Source of the DNA: Rubritalea squalenifaciens DSM 18772
GTDB lineage: Bacteria > Verrucomicrobiota > Verrucomicrobiia > Verrucomicrobiales > Akkermansiaceae
Reading direction: 5' to 3'
Assembly (NCBI RefSeq): GCF_900141815.1
Contig: NZ_FQYR01000007.1
Coordinates: forward strand, 86,360-150,359
DNA: 64,000 nucleotides
This document shows, one piece after another, positions 1-10,203 of this stretch. A program made the translations under genes and the position numbers. A model generated the notes under the pieces. The model did not search any database. It had not been told where the DNA came from and was given only the letters and a program-made list of their open reading frames with translations. The number at the start of each line of letters is the position of its first letter. Within the stretch, counting starts at the first letter, position 1.

Positions 1-3000
1 CCTCCAGAAGACATCGAACGAGGAAAACTGGAAACAAAGCTCGATGAAATTCATTCCGAGTTAGAGAACCAGCGTCAAAAGCACAAAGACCTCCAGAGCG
101 AGCAAAGCTACAGGGCCACTCAAACCAACCGGATTCCAAATGAGATCAGCAAAACGCGCAATGAGCTCAATGATCTTAAACTCCGCAGCGATATTAGCTC
201 CAATGGCAGCCCGCAAGAGAGAGCCGAGCAGGAATACCAGCTTCAGCGTAAACAACAGCTCGAGTCCCACCTGAATCTGCTCAAGACCACCCAGGACCTG
301 TATCTCGCAGAAGCAGACTTACTACGCACCAAGCTTCAAGTTGCTGCTAACAACATCAAAGCGCTCACTGAGATTCAGGCCAATTGGCAAAAAGCTCAGC
401 AACAGCTCAGTATCAAGGAAAGCGAAGAAGCACTGAAAAAAGCCCGCATCCTTGCAGCCACCCTCTCCAATTTCCCCGAACTAGCCGAAATCGCTCAAGA
501 CAACGCGAAGATGGCGGAAATGAGATCCGGCAGTAACGGGCTCAGCGCAAAGATCGCCAGCATCAATAATTACAGGAACAATCTGGAAGAACAGATTGAC
601 CGTATAACCAAGCAGAGAGCAACAGCTAAGAACCGCATTCAACTCCTAGAGGATGCCAAGCTAGAGATCGATAGCGAGACTGGACGCTTATTACGCATCC
701 AGCGCTCAAATATCCCAGATGCCGACAGGCTCAGAGATGATTTAAAAAATCAACTCTCGGAGTCAGCCATCGCCCAGCTGGAACTCCTTAAACTGGAAAA
801 CCGCTCTGCCACCGAACTCATCGACCTCGACTCTCAAATTGAGGCACTCCATGATCAGTACAAAGATAATGGAGTTGATAAGGAAACGATTAAGGAACTC
901 ATGGCTCAGAAGAGAGAGCTCATGGGCAGACTCGTTCTCGACTACAGAAGCTACTACCAGGATCTGACCAAAACGATTGGCACTACCAAAGAAGCTATCA
1001 ATGTATGCTCCAGCTACGCCCTATTTCTAGACAAGAAACTCCTCTGGATTCCCAGTGCCGAGAAAATCAATGGCAGTGATTTCACCGATGAGATCAATGC
1101 TATCGTACATGCATTCTCCCCTACGGAAGGTGGAGAGTGGCTACTGGACATGTGGACAGACTTAAAAGATCGCTGGTACCTCTGGGCGCCAGTCCTCTTG
1201 CTCGTTCTTATCCTGATACTGAAAAAGGCCAAAATCATTAAGAATCTCACAGACGAGGGTAAGCGAGCCACCAAGAGAAACTGCTCGTCCTTTATGCCGA
1301 CCGTCAAGGCCCTGCTGAATGTTCTGGCTCTCACCATTCCCATCCCCCTACTGTCTACTTTCTTGGCTTGGCGTACAGAAGTCACCTCTCCGTATTTCAA
1401 CGCTCTCTTGGCTTTGGCTGCTTTTAGCTTGGCTGTTGGAGTTTTACGCCGCCTCAGCCGTCCATACAGTATCTTGGAAGCCCACATCCATTTGGGGAAA
1501 GAAAGGACATCTACCATTTACAAACACCTCAGATGGTATCTTCCAGCTGGTATTCCCTTGGTCTTTGTCACCTACCTGCTACTTAACCTAAATCAGACAA
1601 ATGACAGTGGACGCATCATGTTCATTATCACGGTCGCAGTTAGCAGCGTAGCACTTTTCCTGATCACCAAACCTTCTAACAAAGTTCTCTACTCCGGCAA
1701 CCATCCGAGCAAGCTGGCCAAGATCGCCTGCGTCCTCTCTGTAGCCATACCGGCAGCTCTAATCATCGGCTCCTACCTTGGCTATCTGTCCTCAGTACTG
1801 ACCATCCACAATCAACTGCTCTCCTCCCTAGTCATCATACTTTCCACACTTCTAGTGGTGGCTTTGCTATTACGGTGGGGCTTGGTTTCCCGCCGTAATC
1901 TGGCGATCCGCCAGGCACTGAAACGCCGTGAAATAGCGCTAGCGGAACGCAAGAAGAAAGAGCAGGAGGACGGGGAATCCTCTGAATCCTCAAGCGACAT
2001 CCCAACCCTCGAAGAAGTCAAAGCAAAGGCTGTGGATGTGGCCGAAGTGGAGGAGAAAACGACTCGCCTCATCAAGATCGGTGCTGCCTGCGCATTAGCA
2101 TTCAGCCTGTGGGCTGTCTGGTCTACCTCACTTCCAGCCCTGTCCTTCTTAGATGATGTCACCCTCTGGGGAGATCACCCTACAGCTAAGACAGAGGGCA
2201 CAGCAGTGAATACCCCAACTGACATGCTGAAAAATGTCACACCTGGATCCCCTGATTCCTCGCAAGATAACAGCGCCGATAGTTCAACTTCGAACAATGA
2301 ATCCAGCACCCCGTTACCGGATATATTGGATGCCGAGAAGAATCGGGTCAGCCTCCAGGACCTTCTCATCTTCTTCATAGCCCTATTCCTGACCTTCACA
2401 GCAGCCCGGAACATCCCGAGCCTGTTAGAACTCACCTTGCTCAGCAAACTCAACCTGAAGCCTGGTGGCAGCTTTGCCGTCACCACAGCGATCACCTACA
2501 CCATCGTGGTGGTCGGTATCATCATCGCCTTTGCCCGCATCGGCATCACCTGGTCCAAGGTTCAGTGGATTGCGGCAGCCGTCACCCTGGGCATCGGTTT
2601 TGGTCTCCAAGAGGTGTTCGCGAACTTCGTGGCTGGCCTCATCCTCCTGTTCGAGCGCCCGATTCGCTTGGGTGACTACATCACGGTCGGAGACGTTTCC
2701 GGCCGGGTCACCCAGATTCGTATCCGCGCCACCACTATCCAGCAGCTCAACAACCGTGAGCTGGTTGTTCCCAACAAAGAGTTCATCACAGGACAAGTGG
2801 TCAACTGGACGCTCAAGGACGCCCTGCTTCGAGCCGAAGTGACTGTCGGCATCGCCTACGGCTCAGACACAGAACTTGCCAGAAAAGAGCTGCTTAAAGT
2901 AGCTGAAGAGAATTCTCGCGTGGTCAAAAGCCAGAAGCCCGACGTAATCTTCCAGGATTTCGCAGATTCCACACTCAACTTTACGCTTCGCTGCCATGTG

Positions 3001-3162
3001 AATGGTATTGAGGACTTTATTCCCGTGCAGTCAGAACTGCGCTTCGCGATCGACAAGGCTTTCCGCGAACACGACATCGAGATCGCCTTCCCACAGCGCG
3101 ATATCCACATCCGCTCGGTCACCAATCTGTCAGAGGCTCTGAATCAGCAGGACAAGGAATAG
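1..3162 (+). CDS. Large MscS/MscK-type mechanosensitive channel protein (5' end outside window)
   Basis: The reading frame is open from base 1, so the ATG at 511 is internal and the gene starts upstream. About the first 370 codons in the window are Glu/Gln/Lys-rich and look like a periplasmic coiled coil. Then come about ten hydrophobic segments (first near base 1180) and, from about base 2340, a C-terminal MscS core: a pore helix rich in Ala/Gly (AAAVTLGIGFGLQEVFANF), the FERPIRLGD beta-domain motif and a soluble alpha/beta tail. This order, with a long periplasmic coiled coil and many membrane helices before the MscS core, is that of KefA/MscK- or YbiO-type channels, which sit in the inner membrane and release solutes on hypo-osmotic shock. 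A Ser/Asn/Asp-rich linker sits before the core at about 2220-2320. The family is clear; the exact subfamily is not, because the N-terminus is missing. Confidence 0.93.
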   Translation, partial: PPEDIERGKLETKLDEIHSELENQRQKHKDLQSEQSYRATQTNRIPNEISKTRNELNDLKLRSDISSNGSPQERAEQEYQLQRKQQLESHLNLLKTTQDLYLAEADLLRTKLQVAANNIKALTEIQANWQKAQQQLSIKESEEALKKARILAATLSNFPELAEIAQDNAKMAEMRSGSNGLSAKIASINNYRNNLEEQIDRITKQRATAKNRIQLLEDAKLEIDSETGRLLRIQRSNIPDADRLRDDLKNQLSESAIAQLELLKLENRSATELIDLDSQIEALHDQYKDNGVDKETIKELMAQKRELMGRLVLDYRSYYQDLTKTIGTTKEAINVCSSYALFLDKKLLWIPSAEKINGSDFTDEINAIVHAFSPTEGGEWLLDMWTDLKDRWYLWAPVLLLVLILILKKAKIIKNLTDEGKRATKRNCSSFMPTVKALLNVLALTIPIPLLSTFLAWRTEVTSPYFNALLALAAFSLAVGVLRRLSRPYSILEAHIHLGKERTSTIYKHLRWYLPAGIPLVFVTYLLLNLNQTNDSGRIMFIITVAVSSVALFLITKPSNKVLYSGNHPSKLAKIACVLSVAIPAALIIGSYLGYLSSVLTIHNQLLSSLVIILSTLLVVALLLRWGLVSRRNLAIRQALKRREIALAERKKKEQEDGESSESSSDIPTLEEVKAKAVDVAEVEEKTTRLIKIGAACALAFSLWAVWSTSLPALSFLDDVTLWGDHPTAKTEGTAVNTPTDMLKNVTPGSPDSSQDNSADSSTSNNESSTPLPDILDAEKNRVSLQDLLIFFIALFLTFTAARNIPSLLELTLLSKLNLKPGGSFAVTTAITYTIVVVGIIIAFARIGITWSKVQWIAAAVTLGIGFGLQEVFANFVAGLILLFERPIRLGDYITVGDVSGRVTQIRIRATTIQQLNNRELVVPNKEFITGQVVNWTLKDALLRAEVTVGIAYGSDTELARKELLKVAEENSRVVKSQKPDVIFQDFADSTLNFTLRCHVNGIEDFIPVQSELRFAIDKAFREHDIEIAFPQRDIHIRSVTNLSEALNQQDKE

Positions 3163-3312
3163 AGAGAAACCAACCAGTGCATCCTGCATAGCTGGATTTA
3201 GAAGCAGACCAGTCATTCTCCCTAGCGAACAACAACTTCCGGGTGAAATGGTGCATGTATCTACTCTGCCATCAGGGTAGAATACACAGATACAACAGAT
3301 ACCACTCTGACT

Positions 3313-4914
3313 ATGAAACATTGCACCCTAGCCACCTGTCTCGCACTAGCCTGCTCCACGAGCTTGGCATTCGCTGCTAAGCCCCTTTACCAGGAATCCT
3401 TTGAAGATATCGACAACAAGGAACTCAAGAGCCAAAATTCAACCTGGCAGGTAACCGAAGCATCCGTCACCAACCGCTTCGCCAAGTCCGGCAAGCACTC
3501 ACTTCATGTTCACGGAGGCAAGCAGGCTGTACGTCTTCATGTCCCTTCTGATGCCCAATCAGCAAAAGGTATCAGTTTCTGGGCCGAGCGCTGGTCGGGC
3601 AAAGCTCCATTCGAATGCACGCTGAGCGCTACAGTGGACGGCAAAAAGGTAAAGGTATCCCAACTGGACTTGGTCATCGTGACAGGTGCACGTTTCAAAT
3701 CACACATCCAGCTGCCATTGCCAGAGGGTGGCAAAATTAGCGACATCACCTTTGAGGTCGTTTCCGCTGATAAGACTGGTCTCTTGCTCGATGACATTGA
3801 GCTTCTCTCGGAGGCACCAGCAAATCCTACAGAAATCCCACGACTCCTCCCTCCTCCTACTGAACCACTGAAGCTCCTTTCTTCAGCTACCGTCTTCAAA
3901 GGCGGAGAAGACAAGACCAACACCTACCGAATTCCCTCCATCATCACAGCAAAGAACGGTGACCTTATCGCAGCCTGTGATGCACGTAGGAACAATGCAG
4001 GAGACCTGATTCACTTTGGTTCACGAGACATCGATATCGTCATCAAGCGCAGTACCGACAACGGCAAGACCTGGGGCCCTATGGAAATTGTCGCCGACTT
4101 CCCGGCCAAGCACGGTGGTACGGATCCTTCCATGGTACTTGACAGGGAAACTGGTGAGATCTTCATCTTCTTCTCTTACATGGCGAAACCACCCTCAAAG
4201 GAATTCCGTTTCATGGTTTGCAGCAGCAAGGACCACGGTAAAACCTGGTCCGAACCTCGTGACATTACGGAAGATATTTCCAAGCCTGAGTGGAAGAACT
4301 CCTTCAAATTCATTTCCTCCGGTCGTGCCAGCCAGACGGCTGAAGGCAAGCTCATCCACAACTACGTAATCCTCGGCAAAGGTGTAAAAATCTTCTCCAG
4401 CGATGACCACGGCAAGACCTGGAAACTAGAGGATGCTGAGATCAAGCCGGCTGACGAATCCCGTGTCCTTGAACTCACTGACGGTCGACTGATGGTGAAT
4501 TCGCGTGTTGGCGGCGGCTACCGCTGGGTGCATGTATCAGAGGACAAAGGTAAGACCTGGTCCTCCAAGAAAGAGCACCAGCTCATCGACCCTCGATGCA
4601 ACGGCGCCATCATCCGCTACACCGCCAAGAAAGATGGCTATGCCAAAGACCGCCTTCTTTTCTGCAATGCGGGCTCCCAGAAAGGCCGTAAGAATCTCAC
4701 TGTCCGCATCAGCTACGATGAAGGCAAGACCTGGAGCGAGGGCAAAGTCATCGACTCAGGCCCGTCCGCCTACTCCGAGATCACCATCCTCGAAGACGGC
4801 TCCATCGGCGTCTTCTACGAGCCAGGCTACAAGTCCCTCAAGTTCGTACGCTTCACTCTCGAAGAACTCACTGACGGCAAGGACAAGCTGAGCAAGCCCT
4901 ACGAAATCAAATAA
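3313..4914 (+). CDS. Secreted exo-alpha-sialidase (GH33-like, BNR repeats)
   Basis: The 533-aa product starts with a signal peptide (MKHCTLATCLALACSTSLAFA). Residues about 25-165 form a beta-rich non-catalytic domain that may bind carbohydrate. The sialidase propeller follows. It begins with the YRIP form of the F/Y-R-I-P motif (first Arg of the triad) and has five Asp boxes of the S-x-D-x-G-K-T-W type (STDNGKTW, SSKDHGKTW, SSDDHGKTW, SEDKGKTW, SYDEGKTW). An Asp in CDARR, a Glu in SRVLEL, an Arg in NSRVGGG and a Tyr in SAYSEI fit the remaining catalytic set. It should release terminal sialic acids from host or algal glycans outside the cytoplasm. It converges on trpB with a shared terminator and probably stands alone. 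The family call is firm; the substrate is inferred. Confidence 0.93.
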   Translation: MKHCTLATCLALACSTSLAFAAKPLYQESFEDIDNKELKSQNSTWQVTEASVTNRFAKSGKHSLHVHGGKQAVRLHVPSDAQSAKGISFWAERWSGKAPFECTLSATVDGKKVKVSQLDLVIVTGARFKSHIQLPLPEGGKISDITFEVVSADKTGLLLDDIELLSEAPANPTEIPRLLPPPTEPLKLLSSATVFKGGEDKTNTYRIPSIITAKNGDLIAACDARRNNAGDLIHFGSRDIDIVIKRSTDNGKTWGPMEIVADFPAKHGGTDPSMVLDRETGEIFIFFSYMAKPPSKEFRFMVCSSKDHGKTWSEPRDITEDISKPEWKNSFKFISSGRASQTAEGKLIHNYVILGKGVKIFSSDDHGKTWKLEDAEIKPADESRVLELTDGRLMVNSRVGGGYRWVHVSEDKGKTWSSKKEHQLIDPRCNGAIIRYTAKKDGYAKDRLLFCNAGSQKGRKNLTVRISYDEGKTWSEGKVIDSGPSAYSEITILEDGSIGVFYEPGYKSLKFVRFTLEELTDGKDKLSKPYEIK

Positions 4915-4944
4915 CAGGGTCCACCTCGCCTTTTACTCATAAAG

Positions 4945-4978
4945 AAAAGCTCAACCTGCATTCGCGGGTTGAGCTTTT
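4945..4978. terminator. Bidirectional intrinsic terminator between sialidase and trpB
   Basis: Arms AAAAGCTCAACC and GGTTGAGCTTTT form a 12-bp perfect stem with a loop of about 10 bases. The arms end in A and T runs, so it can work in both directions. It lies between two convergent genes. Confidence 0.85.
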
Positions 4979-5006
4979 GCTTTTAATAGATCTTGTTGCT
5001 CTAGGA

Positions 5007-6203
5007 TCAGTCCTTGAGAAGATACTTGGCCGCCTGCTCTACGTCCTTGTCACCGCGCCCTGAGAGGTTAGCGATGATGATAGAATCTTTCGGCATGGAG
5101 CCTGCAATCTTGCTCACGTATGCCATCGCATGGGAGCTTTCCAGCGCAGGGAGAATGCCTTCTGTGGAGGAGAGTTCCTTGAAGGCTGCGAGCGCTTCAT
5201 CGTCTGTCGCATAGTCGTAGTCTGCACGACCGATATCCTTGAGATATGCGTGCTCTGGACCGACGGCTGCGTAGTCGAGACCCGCACTCACAGAGTGAGT
5301 CAGCTCGATCTGGCCGTCCTCATCAGCGAGCAACCAGGTCTTGGTACCCTGCAGCACGCCAAGCTTGCCGCCCTGGAAGCGAGCTGCATGGCGCTCTTTG
5401 ACGATACCATCACCACCAGCTTCCACACCCATCATCTTGACGCTTTCGTCGCCGATGAATGGGTGGAATAGACCGATCGCATTGGAACCGCCACCTACAC
5501 AGGCAACCAGTAGATCTGGAAGACGACCTTCCGTCTCAAGAATCTGCTCACGAGCTTCGAGGCCAATCACGCGGTGGAAGTCACGTACCATCATCGGGAA
5601 CGGGTGGGATCCAAGTGCAGAGCCCAGAATGTAGTGGGTATTATCCACAGTTGCTACCCAGTCACGCATAGCCTCATTTACTGCATCCTTGAGAGTTGCC
5701 TGACCCGTAGTCACAGGGCGGACTTCTGCTCCCAGGAGACGCATGCGAGCCACGTTGAGAGCCTGGCGCTCCATATCGACAGCGCCCATGTAGACGATGC
5801 ACTCGAGACCGAAGCGGGCACAAACGGTAGCAGTCGCCACACCGTGCTGGCCAGCACCCGTCTCGGCGATAATGCGCTTCTTGCCGATTTTCTTGGCGAG
5901 AAGGATCTGGCCAATGGCGTTATTGATCTTGTGAGCACCGGTGTGAAGAAGGTCTTCACGCTTCAGGTAAATCTTTGCACCACCCAGCTTCTCGGTCCAT
6001 CGCTCCGCAAAGTAGAGAGGCGTTGGGCGCCCGCAGTACTGGCGCAGCAGGTAGTCCAGCTCCTTCTGGAATTCTGGATCAGCCTTGGCTTCTTCATAGG
6101 ACTTGGCAAGGTCTTGAAGTGGAGCCATCAAAGTCTCTGGCACGAACATACCACCGTATGTCCCGAAGTGACCGCTGGAATCTGGTAATTGGGTGTTACT
6201 CAT
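5007..6203 (-). CDS. trpB: Tryptophan synthase beta chain
   Basis: A 398-aa cytoplasmic PLP enzyme that joins indole and L-serine to give L-tryptophan, normally with TrpA. The N-terminal [12 protein letters not shown], the HTGAHKINN motif with the PLP-binding Lys92, and the GGGSNAIG phosphate-binding loop are all present. Length and motifs fit the classical TrpB1 type. No trpA or other trp genes lie next to it, so the pathway is split in this genome. It shares the 4945-4978 terminator with the convergent sialidase. Confidence 0.98.
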   Translation of the reverse strand: MSNTQLPDSSGHFGTYGGMFVPETLMAPLQDLAKSYEEAKADPEFQKELDYLLRQYCGRPTPLYFAERWTEKLGGAKIYLKREDLLHTGAHKINNAIGQILLAKKIGKKRIIAETGAGQHGVATATVCARFGLECIVYMGAVDMERQALNVARMRLLGAEVRPVTTGQATLKDAVNEAMRDWVATVDNTHYILGSALGSHPFPMMVRDFHRVIGLEAREQILETEGRLPDLLVACVGGGSNAIGLFHPFIGDESVKMMGVEAGGDGIVKERHAARFQGGKLGVLQGTKTWLLADEDGQIELTHSVSAGLDYAAVGPEHAYLKDIGRADYDYATDDEALAAFKELSSTEGILPALESSHAMAYVSKIAGSMPKDSIIIANLSGRGDKDVEQAAKYLLKD

Positions 6204-6364
6204 AGCGTTTGCCCTACCTAAGCCAGCAAGACGGAATGTTCAAGCCACATAAGTTCACCATTGGGCACAAATTTACAGCGGCCCTCTCAATACCCCATTC
6301 CAAGCCCCGTAGAGCACTGAGTTTTAGGTTGACCTATGTCCCTTAAACTAACAATTATCGGCTA

Positions 6365-7438
6365 ATGATTAGAAAAGCTCTTATCTTTACTGTGTGTCTA
6401 GCTTCCCTTCCCTTGCTGGCTCGCCCCTGGACCAATTCAAGCGGCAAGACAATCGAAGCCGAATTTAAATCCCTGGACGGAGACGTGGTCGTCCTTGAGA
6501 TGAAGGGTAAGCAATACCGGGTACCTCTGAGTTCTCTCTCCGAAGAAGATCAAGAATTTGCCCGCAATGCAGCAAAAGATACCGAGAAAGACAGTGCTGA
6601 GGCCCCGTCTTCTGAGCCAAGCAATCCAGGCGAATGGAAAATCAATGAGACTGCCATCTCCACTGGCAAGATCAGTCAAGTCACCTTAAAACTCTCTCCT
6701 GAAAACGCCGAGTTCGCTGAAAAAGGCAACAAGCGCTGGAGAAAGAAAGTCGCGGAGGAAAACCCAAACCCATGGCTGGCCAAGATGCATGACGGCAAAG
6801 CCATCACGGAATGCACCATGCAGATCGGCCTTCCCGACGGCTTCGATCCAAGCAAGCCCACCCCCATTTTCATTGTTTACGTAAGTGCCGATGTAAAAAC
6901 ACACAACCAGTATTCCAAGGCGTACTGGAATAGCTGCAAAACCAACAACACCATCCTGCTTTCGGTGGATTCCATCCCCGACACCTTGGCGGGATTCAAT
7001 ACTCCGAACATGATGGCTATGACCAAGGAATGTCTGCAAACTCTGGAAAAAACCTGGCCCGGTGCGAAGACCTGGCCAGTCATGGTTGGCGGCTTTTCCG
7101 GAGGAGCGAAGTACTCCCAATGGATGTCTGCCCTCCTCTCTGAAGATGGCTATGACGTTCGGGGACTTTTCCTCGGTGGCTGCAATGGCTGCTTCTTTGA
7201 GTACGCGGTAGACGGTCTGCGCGTCAACAAACGCACCTACCGAAAGATCAAATGCTTCATGAGCGCAGGAAAGAAAGACAACCTTGTCAATGAGTCGCAC
7301 CGCAACTCCGTAGCAAGTGCCGCTAAGGAGGCTGATTGTAAGGACACCCGCCTGGAACTCTACGAGGGTGGGCACGGCCTACACAAAGAGCACGTCACCG
7401 AGGCCATCAAGTGGTTCCTGATTCCTGAGGAGAAGTGA
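6365..7438 (+). CDS. Secreted SHD1-domain protein with alpha/beta-hydrolase fold
   Basis: The 357-aa product has a signal peptide (cleavage near LLARP). Residues about 20-70 look like an SLA1-homology-1 (SHD1) domain: RPWTNSSGKTIEAEF, an internal RVPLSSLSEEDQEF and a following helix. Such domains are common at the N-termini of Planctomycetes/Verrucomicrobia secreted proteins. After an acidic/Ser linker, residues about 120-355 look like an esterase or dienelactone-hydrolase-type alpha/beta fold, with a nucleophile elbow GGFSGGAK and a late His in EGGHGLHKEH. A Cys pair in GGCNGCFF follows the nucleophile. The substrate is unknown. It is divergent from trpB across about 160 bp. Confidence 0.7.
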   Translation: MIRKALIFTVCLASLPLLARPWTNSSGKTIEAEFKSLDGDVVVLEMKGKQYRVPLSSLSEEDQEFARNAAKDTEKDSAEAPSSEPSNPGEWKINETAISTGKISQVTLKLSPENAEFAEKGNKRWRKKVAEENPNPWLAKMHDGKAITECTMQIGLPDGFDPSKPTPIFIVYVSADVKTHNQYSKAYWNSCKTNNTILLSVDSIPDTLAGFNTPNMMAMTKECLQTLEKTWPGAKTWPVMVGGFSGGAKYSQWMSALLSEDGYDVRGLFLGGCNGCFFEYAVDGLRVNKRTYRKIKCFMSAGKKDNLVNESHRNSVASAAKEADCKDTRLELYEGGHGLHKEHVTEAIKWFLIPEEK

Positions 7439-7625
7439 TAGTTTTCACACTCGAAAGACACAGATGCAACAAACTCCAACATTTTTCATCTTCATAGAAT
7501 AAAAATGGGAACTATCTTGCCCGTCATGTAGTGGGAAAATAAGAGTGTTAATAGAGCCTATCCTATCGTTAGATAGAAATTGGATTCGATTTAATTCAGA
7601 AGGTCTAGAATTGGTAAGTGAATAA

Positions 7626-8021
7626 ATGTGGCTCTCAAAAGTCACAACCAACATGGGAGTAGCTAAAAAATATCGTAGGAAAATCACAGTCGGAGGTCGC
7701 AAATTTCTATGGCATGTCACCGAAGACTTGGATGATTTCCCAACAACGGTCGATGGTAACCTTCATGCACTAAATATCATCTCGCAGGACAAGAAGTTCA
7801 TTGTCCGTTTCCATCTGCACCAAGGCATTTCGGAACAACGGCACCTCACAGTTATTGGCGCAGAGTTTGGGGATTCACTTGAGACTGGATGTTGGAGACG
7901 ATTTCTCTGTCCTGACTGGTGTCCAGATGGAGTCATTACACCTTCCATAGTACGCAGCGTTATTGAATGGAGCCTCGACACAGCCCCCAGAACCAAAGCT
8001 GAACTTGATCCCCTCCTTTAA
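7626..8021 (+). CDS. Hypothetical protein, 131 aa
   Basis: I do not recognise this protein. It has no signal peptide or membrane segment. It is a compact soluble alpha/beta protein with a central GCWRRFLCPDWCPDGVITPS stretch that is rich in Cys, Trp and Pro, and a C-terminal helix. Codon 10 (base 7653, MGVAKKYRRK) is an alternative start. The stop overlaps the stop of the convergent squalene/phytoene synthase gene by four bases (TTAA), which supports both ends as real. A 187-bp AT-rich spacer with no recognised feature lies upstream. Confidence 0.6.
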   Translation: MWLSKVTTNMGVAKKYRRKITVGGRKFLWHVTEDLDDFPTTVDGNLHALNIISQDKKFIVRFHLHQGISEQRHLTVIGAEFGDSLETGCWRRFLCPDWCPDGVITPSIVRSVIEWSLDTAPRTKAELDPLL

Positions 8022-8935
8022 AACAACAAAGCCTGCCAGATGCACTTGCGTACCTCTTTACGGGTTACCTTGACTCCGTCATAGAGTTGGTCCCAGTCGG
8101 CTTCATCCAGGAGATCTAGGGTTTTTAGGGCGATTAAGGCGGGCAGAACCGTTGCCATTCTCGCCCGCTTGCCTCTGAGTGACTTTGCGTACTTGAGGCC
8201 GTCTTTGATAGACTTCCGGGCTTTCGCTCTCCAAATGGCAGCTTCCTCAAGAAGCTGGTCGTGGCTCAGCGCCCCTTCGACTGGCAAATAACTGCGTCCA
8301 TTGGCATAGTCTTCCGGGATATCCCTGAGAATATTGACCAACTGCAGCCCCTTACCATAGGAGATCCCCAATTTGATGAGATCTTCTTTCTCAATCCCCG
8401 AAAAGCGATGATCTGTCTGGAAACCTACTCGGGTCCAGAACTCCCCCACTGATCCTGCCACTTGGAAGCAGTATGTCTCCAGCTCATCCGCAGTAGCCAA
8501 TCGGTCTTCTCCATCAATCCCGAAGCGCTGGATATCGCTCATCTGTCCAGCCACAATATGCTCCATCACCGCAGCTATTTCATTCCAGGACCATTCCCAT
8601 ACGCTGTCATACCAGGAGAACACCTCGCCCAGCCTTTCCAGCAAGAGACGCTCTTTTTCATTGGTCTGATACTCCAAAAACTCTTGGTTCATCTTATCCA
8701 GCAGCTTCTTCCTCGCCTCAGGATCACGCATTGCAGTGAGAAACAAATTCAGACACTCATGCCTGAGTTGTGCAGGAACTTCTGCCGTATCCGCGATGGT
8801 ATCGCTTGCCCGGGCGAGCAAATAGCCTAGACTCACAGGTTCGCGCATCAAGCGGGGCAAGAGACGAATGGTCAGGTAAAAGGACCTGGATACCCCCTTC
8901 AACACACTCTGACCTAGTTCTGATTCCTGCTGCAC
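8018..8935 (-). CDS. Squalene/phytoene synthase family protein
   Basis: A 305-aa trans-isoprenyl diphosphate synthase that condenses two prenyl diphosphates head to head. The first Asp-rich motif is in ARASDTIADT and the second in NILRDIPEDYANGRSYLP; SFYLTIRLLP at the N-terminus is also typical. The short length and the D-x-x-x-D motifs fit squalene synthases (SQS/HpnD type) or carotenoid-forming phytoene or diapophytoene synthases. I cannot separate these by eye. Squalene and red carotenoids are known from Rubritalea, which fits the window's likely origin. No desaturase or other carotenoid gene is next to it. It starts 46 bp from the divergent hemW-like gene. Confidence 0.9.
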   Translation of the reverse strand: MQQESELGQSVLKGVSRSFYLTIRLLPRLMREPVSLGYLLARASDTIADTAEVPAQLRHECLNLFLTAMRDPEARKKLLDKMNQEFLEYQTNEKERLLLERLGEVFSWYDSVWEWSWNEIAAVMEHIVAGQMSDIQRFGIDGEDRLATADELETYCFQVAGSVGEFWTRVGFQTDHRFSGIEKEDLIKLGISYGKGLQLVNILRDIPEDYANGRSYLPVEGALSHDQLLEEAAIWRAKARKSIKDGLKYAKSLRGKRARMATVLPALIALKTLDLLDEADWDQLYDGVKVTRKEVRKCIWQALLF

Positions 8936-8981
8936 GCGCTACATAAAACAGATCTGATCCAACTTTAGAAACGAAATCTTC

Positions 8982-10082
8982 GTGATCCTCTATCTTCACA
9001 TTCCATTTTGCCACCGCATCTGCCCCTACTGCTCATTCTACAAGCACACGCCGGGCGATACGGACATGCGTGCCTTTATCGACGCCATCATCCATGATGC
9101 CCGCTATCAGGTAGCCGAAATTGGCGACAGGAAACCTACCACCCTCTATCTGGGCGGCGGTACTCCCTCCATGCTCTCCCCCACGCACCTCCGCCTGCTC
9201 TTCGATCATCTCAATAATGTTTTTGATCTAACACAGCTGAAAGAACTCACTTTTGAAGCCAACCCTGCGACCTTTGATCTCAAGAAGGCGCAACTCTTCA
9301 AATCACTCGGTATCACCCGCGTCTCACTAGGCATCCAGTCCTTCGATGACGTGGTGTTGAAAACACTGGGACGCGAGCATAACCGTGAGGAAGCTGCCGC
9401 TTCTGTTCCCATTCTCAGGGAAGCTGGCATTCCCGAGATAAATATCGATCTGATGTTCTCCATCCCCGGCCAAAGCCTGGAATCCTGGAGAGATACTCTG
9501 GCCACGGCTATCTCGCTGAAGCCAGATCACATTTCGGCTTACAACCTGACCTATGAAGAGGACACCGCGTTCATCGACAAACTAACTGCCGGGGAATACC
9601 ACGATGATCCAGACATCAATGCCCAGTACTTTACCTTGGCGCACGAGCTGCTGACTGAGGCTGGTTTCGAGCATTACGAAACCTCAAACTATGCCCAGCT
9701 AGGAAAACGCTCCACCCACAACCATTCCTACTGGACAGGAGCAGATTATCTCGGACTCGGACCCTCTGCTGTATCTACCATTGGTGGACTGCGCTGGAAA
9801 AACACCCCGGACACGGACAAATACATTTCTCAAATCGAGCACGTAGGTCACGCCAAGACAGAGATCGAGCACCTCAGTGAAGAAGATCTGCGTATCGAGC
9901 GCGTGGCCATGCTCTTACGCACCTCAGATGGGCTCCCTCTCGACCTCCTCAAACCTGATGAACTGCAGCGAGCTAACATTTTAGCCGAGGAGCAACTTGC
10001 AGAAATCACAAGTGAGCGTACGCTCAGGCTCTCAGGACGCGGCCCTCTACTCGTGGACTCCGTGACCGAACATCTACTCTAA
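8982..10082 (+). CDS. hemW: HemW-like radical SAM protein
   Basis: A 366-aa radical SAM protein with the cluster motif FCHRICPYCSF (C-x3-C-x2-C) right at the N-terminus, a GGGTPS SAM-binding loop and the conserved GIQSFDD segment. It starts with GTG directly before the core, so it lacks the N-terminal extension of the true oxygen-independent coproporphyrinogen oxidase HemN. That length and start fit HemW, a haem chaperone often misannotated as HemN. It is probably cytosolic or membrane-associated. The divergent neighbour is the squalene/phytoene synthase. Confidence 0.88.
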   Translation: MILYLHIPFCHRICPYCSFYKHTPGDTDMRAFIDAIIHDARYQVAEIGDRKPTTLYLGGGTPSMLSPTHLRLLFDHLNNVFDLTQLKELTFEANPATFDLKKAQLFKSLGITRVSLGIQSFDDVVLKTLGREHNREEAAASVPILREAGIPEINIDLMFSIPGQSLESWRDTLATAISLKPDHISAYNLTYEEDTAFIDKLTAGEYHDDPDINAQYFTLAHELLTEAGFEHYETSNYAQLGKRSTHNHSYWTGADYLGLGPSAVSTIGGLRWKNTPDTDKYISQIEHVGHAKTEIEHLSEEDLRIERVAMLLRTSDGLPLDLLKPDELQRANILAEEQLAEITSERTLRLSGRGPLLVDSVTEHLL

Positions 10083-10203
10083 AGACGATTACAAACCCTT
10101 TTTTGTATTCAAAAGGACGCAAATTTAGCATTCACGGCTCCGCCAAAACATGCTTATCTCCCCACTTTCCCGCACAAAGAGGAACTCAAATAGCAAGAAT
10201 CCC

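Noticed and set aside
511..513. ATG as start of the MscS-type gene
   Set aside because: The frame is open to base 1 and codes for coiled-coil sequence in keeping with the family, so the real start is outside the window.
6686..7375. 229-aa frame on the minus strand
   Set aside because: Antisense shadow of the SHD1/alpha-beta hydrolase gene, no recognisable domain or start context.
3280..7470. ACACAGAT(A/G)CAACA occurring near 3285 and 7452
   Set aside because: Too short and only two copies; likely chance or a common leader word.
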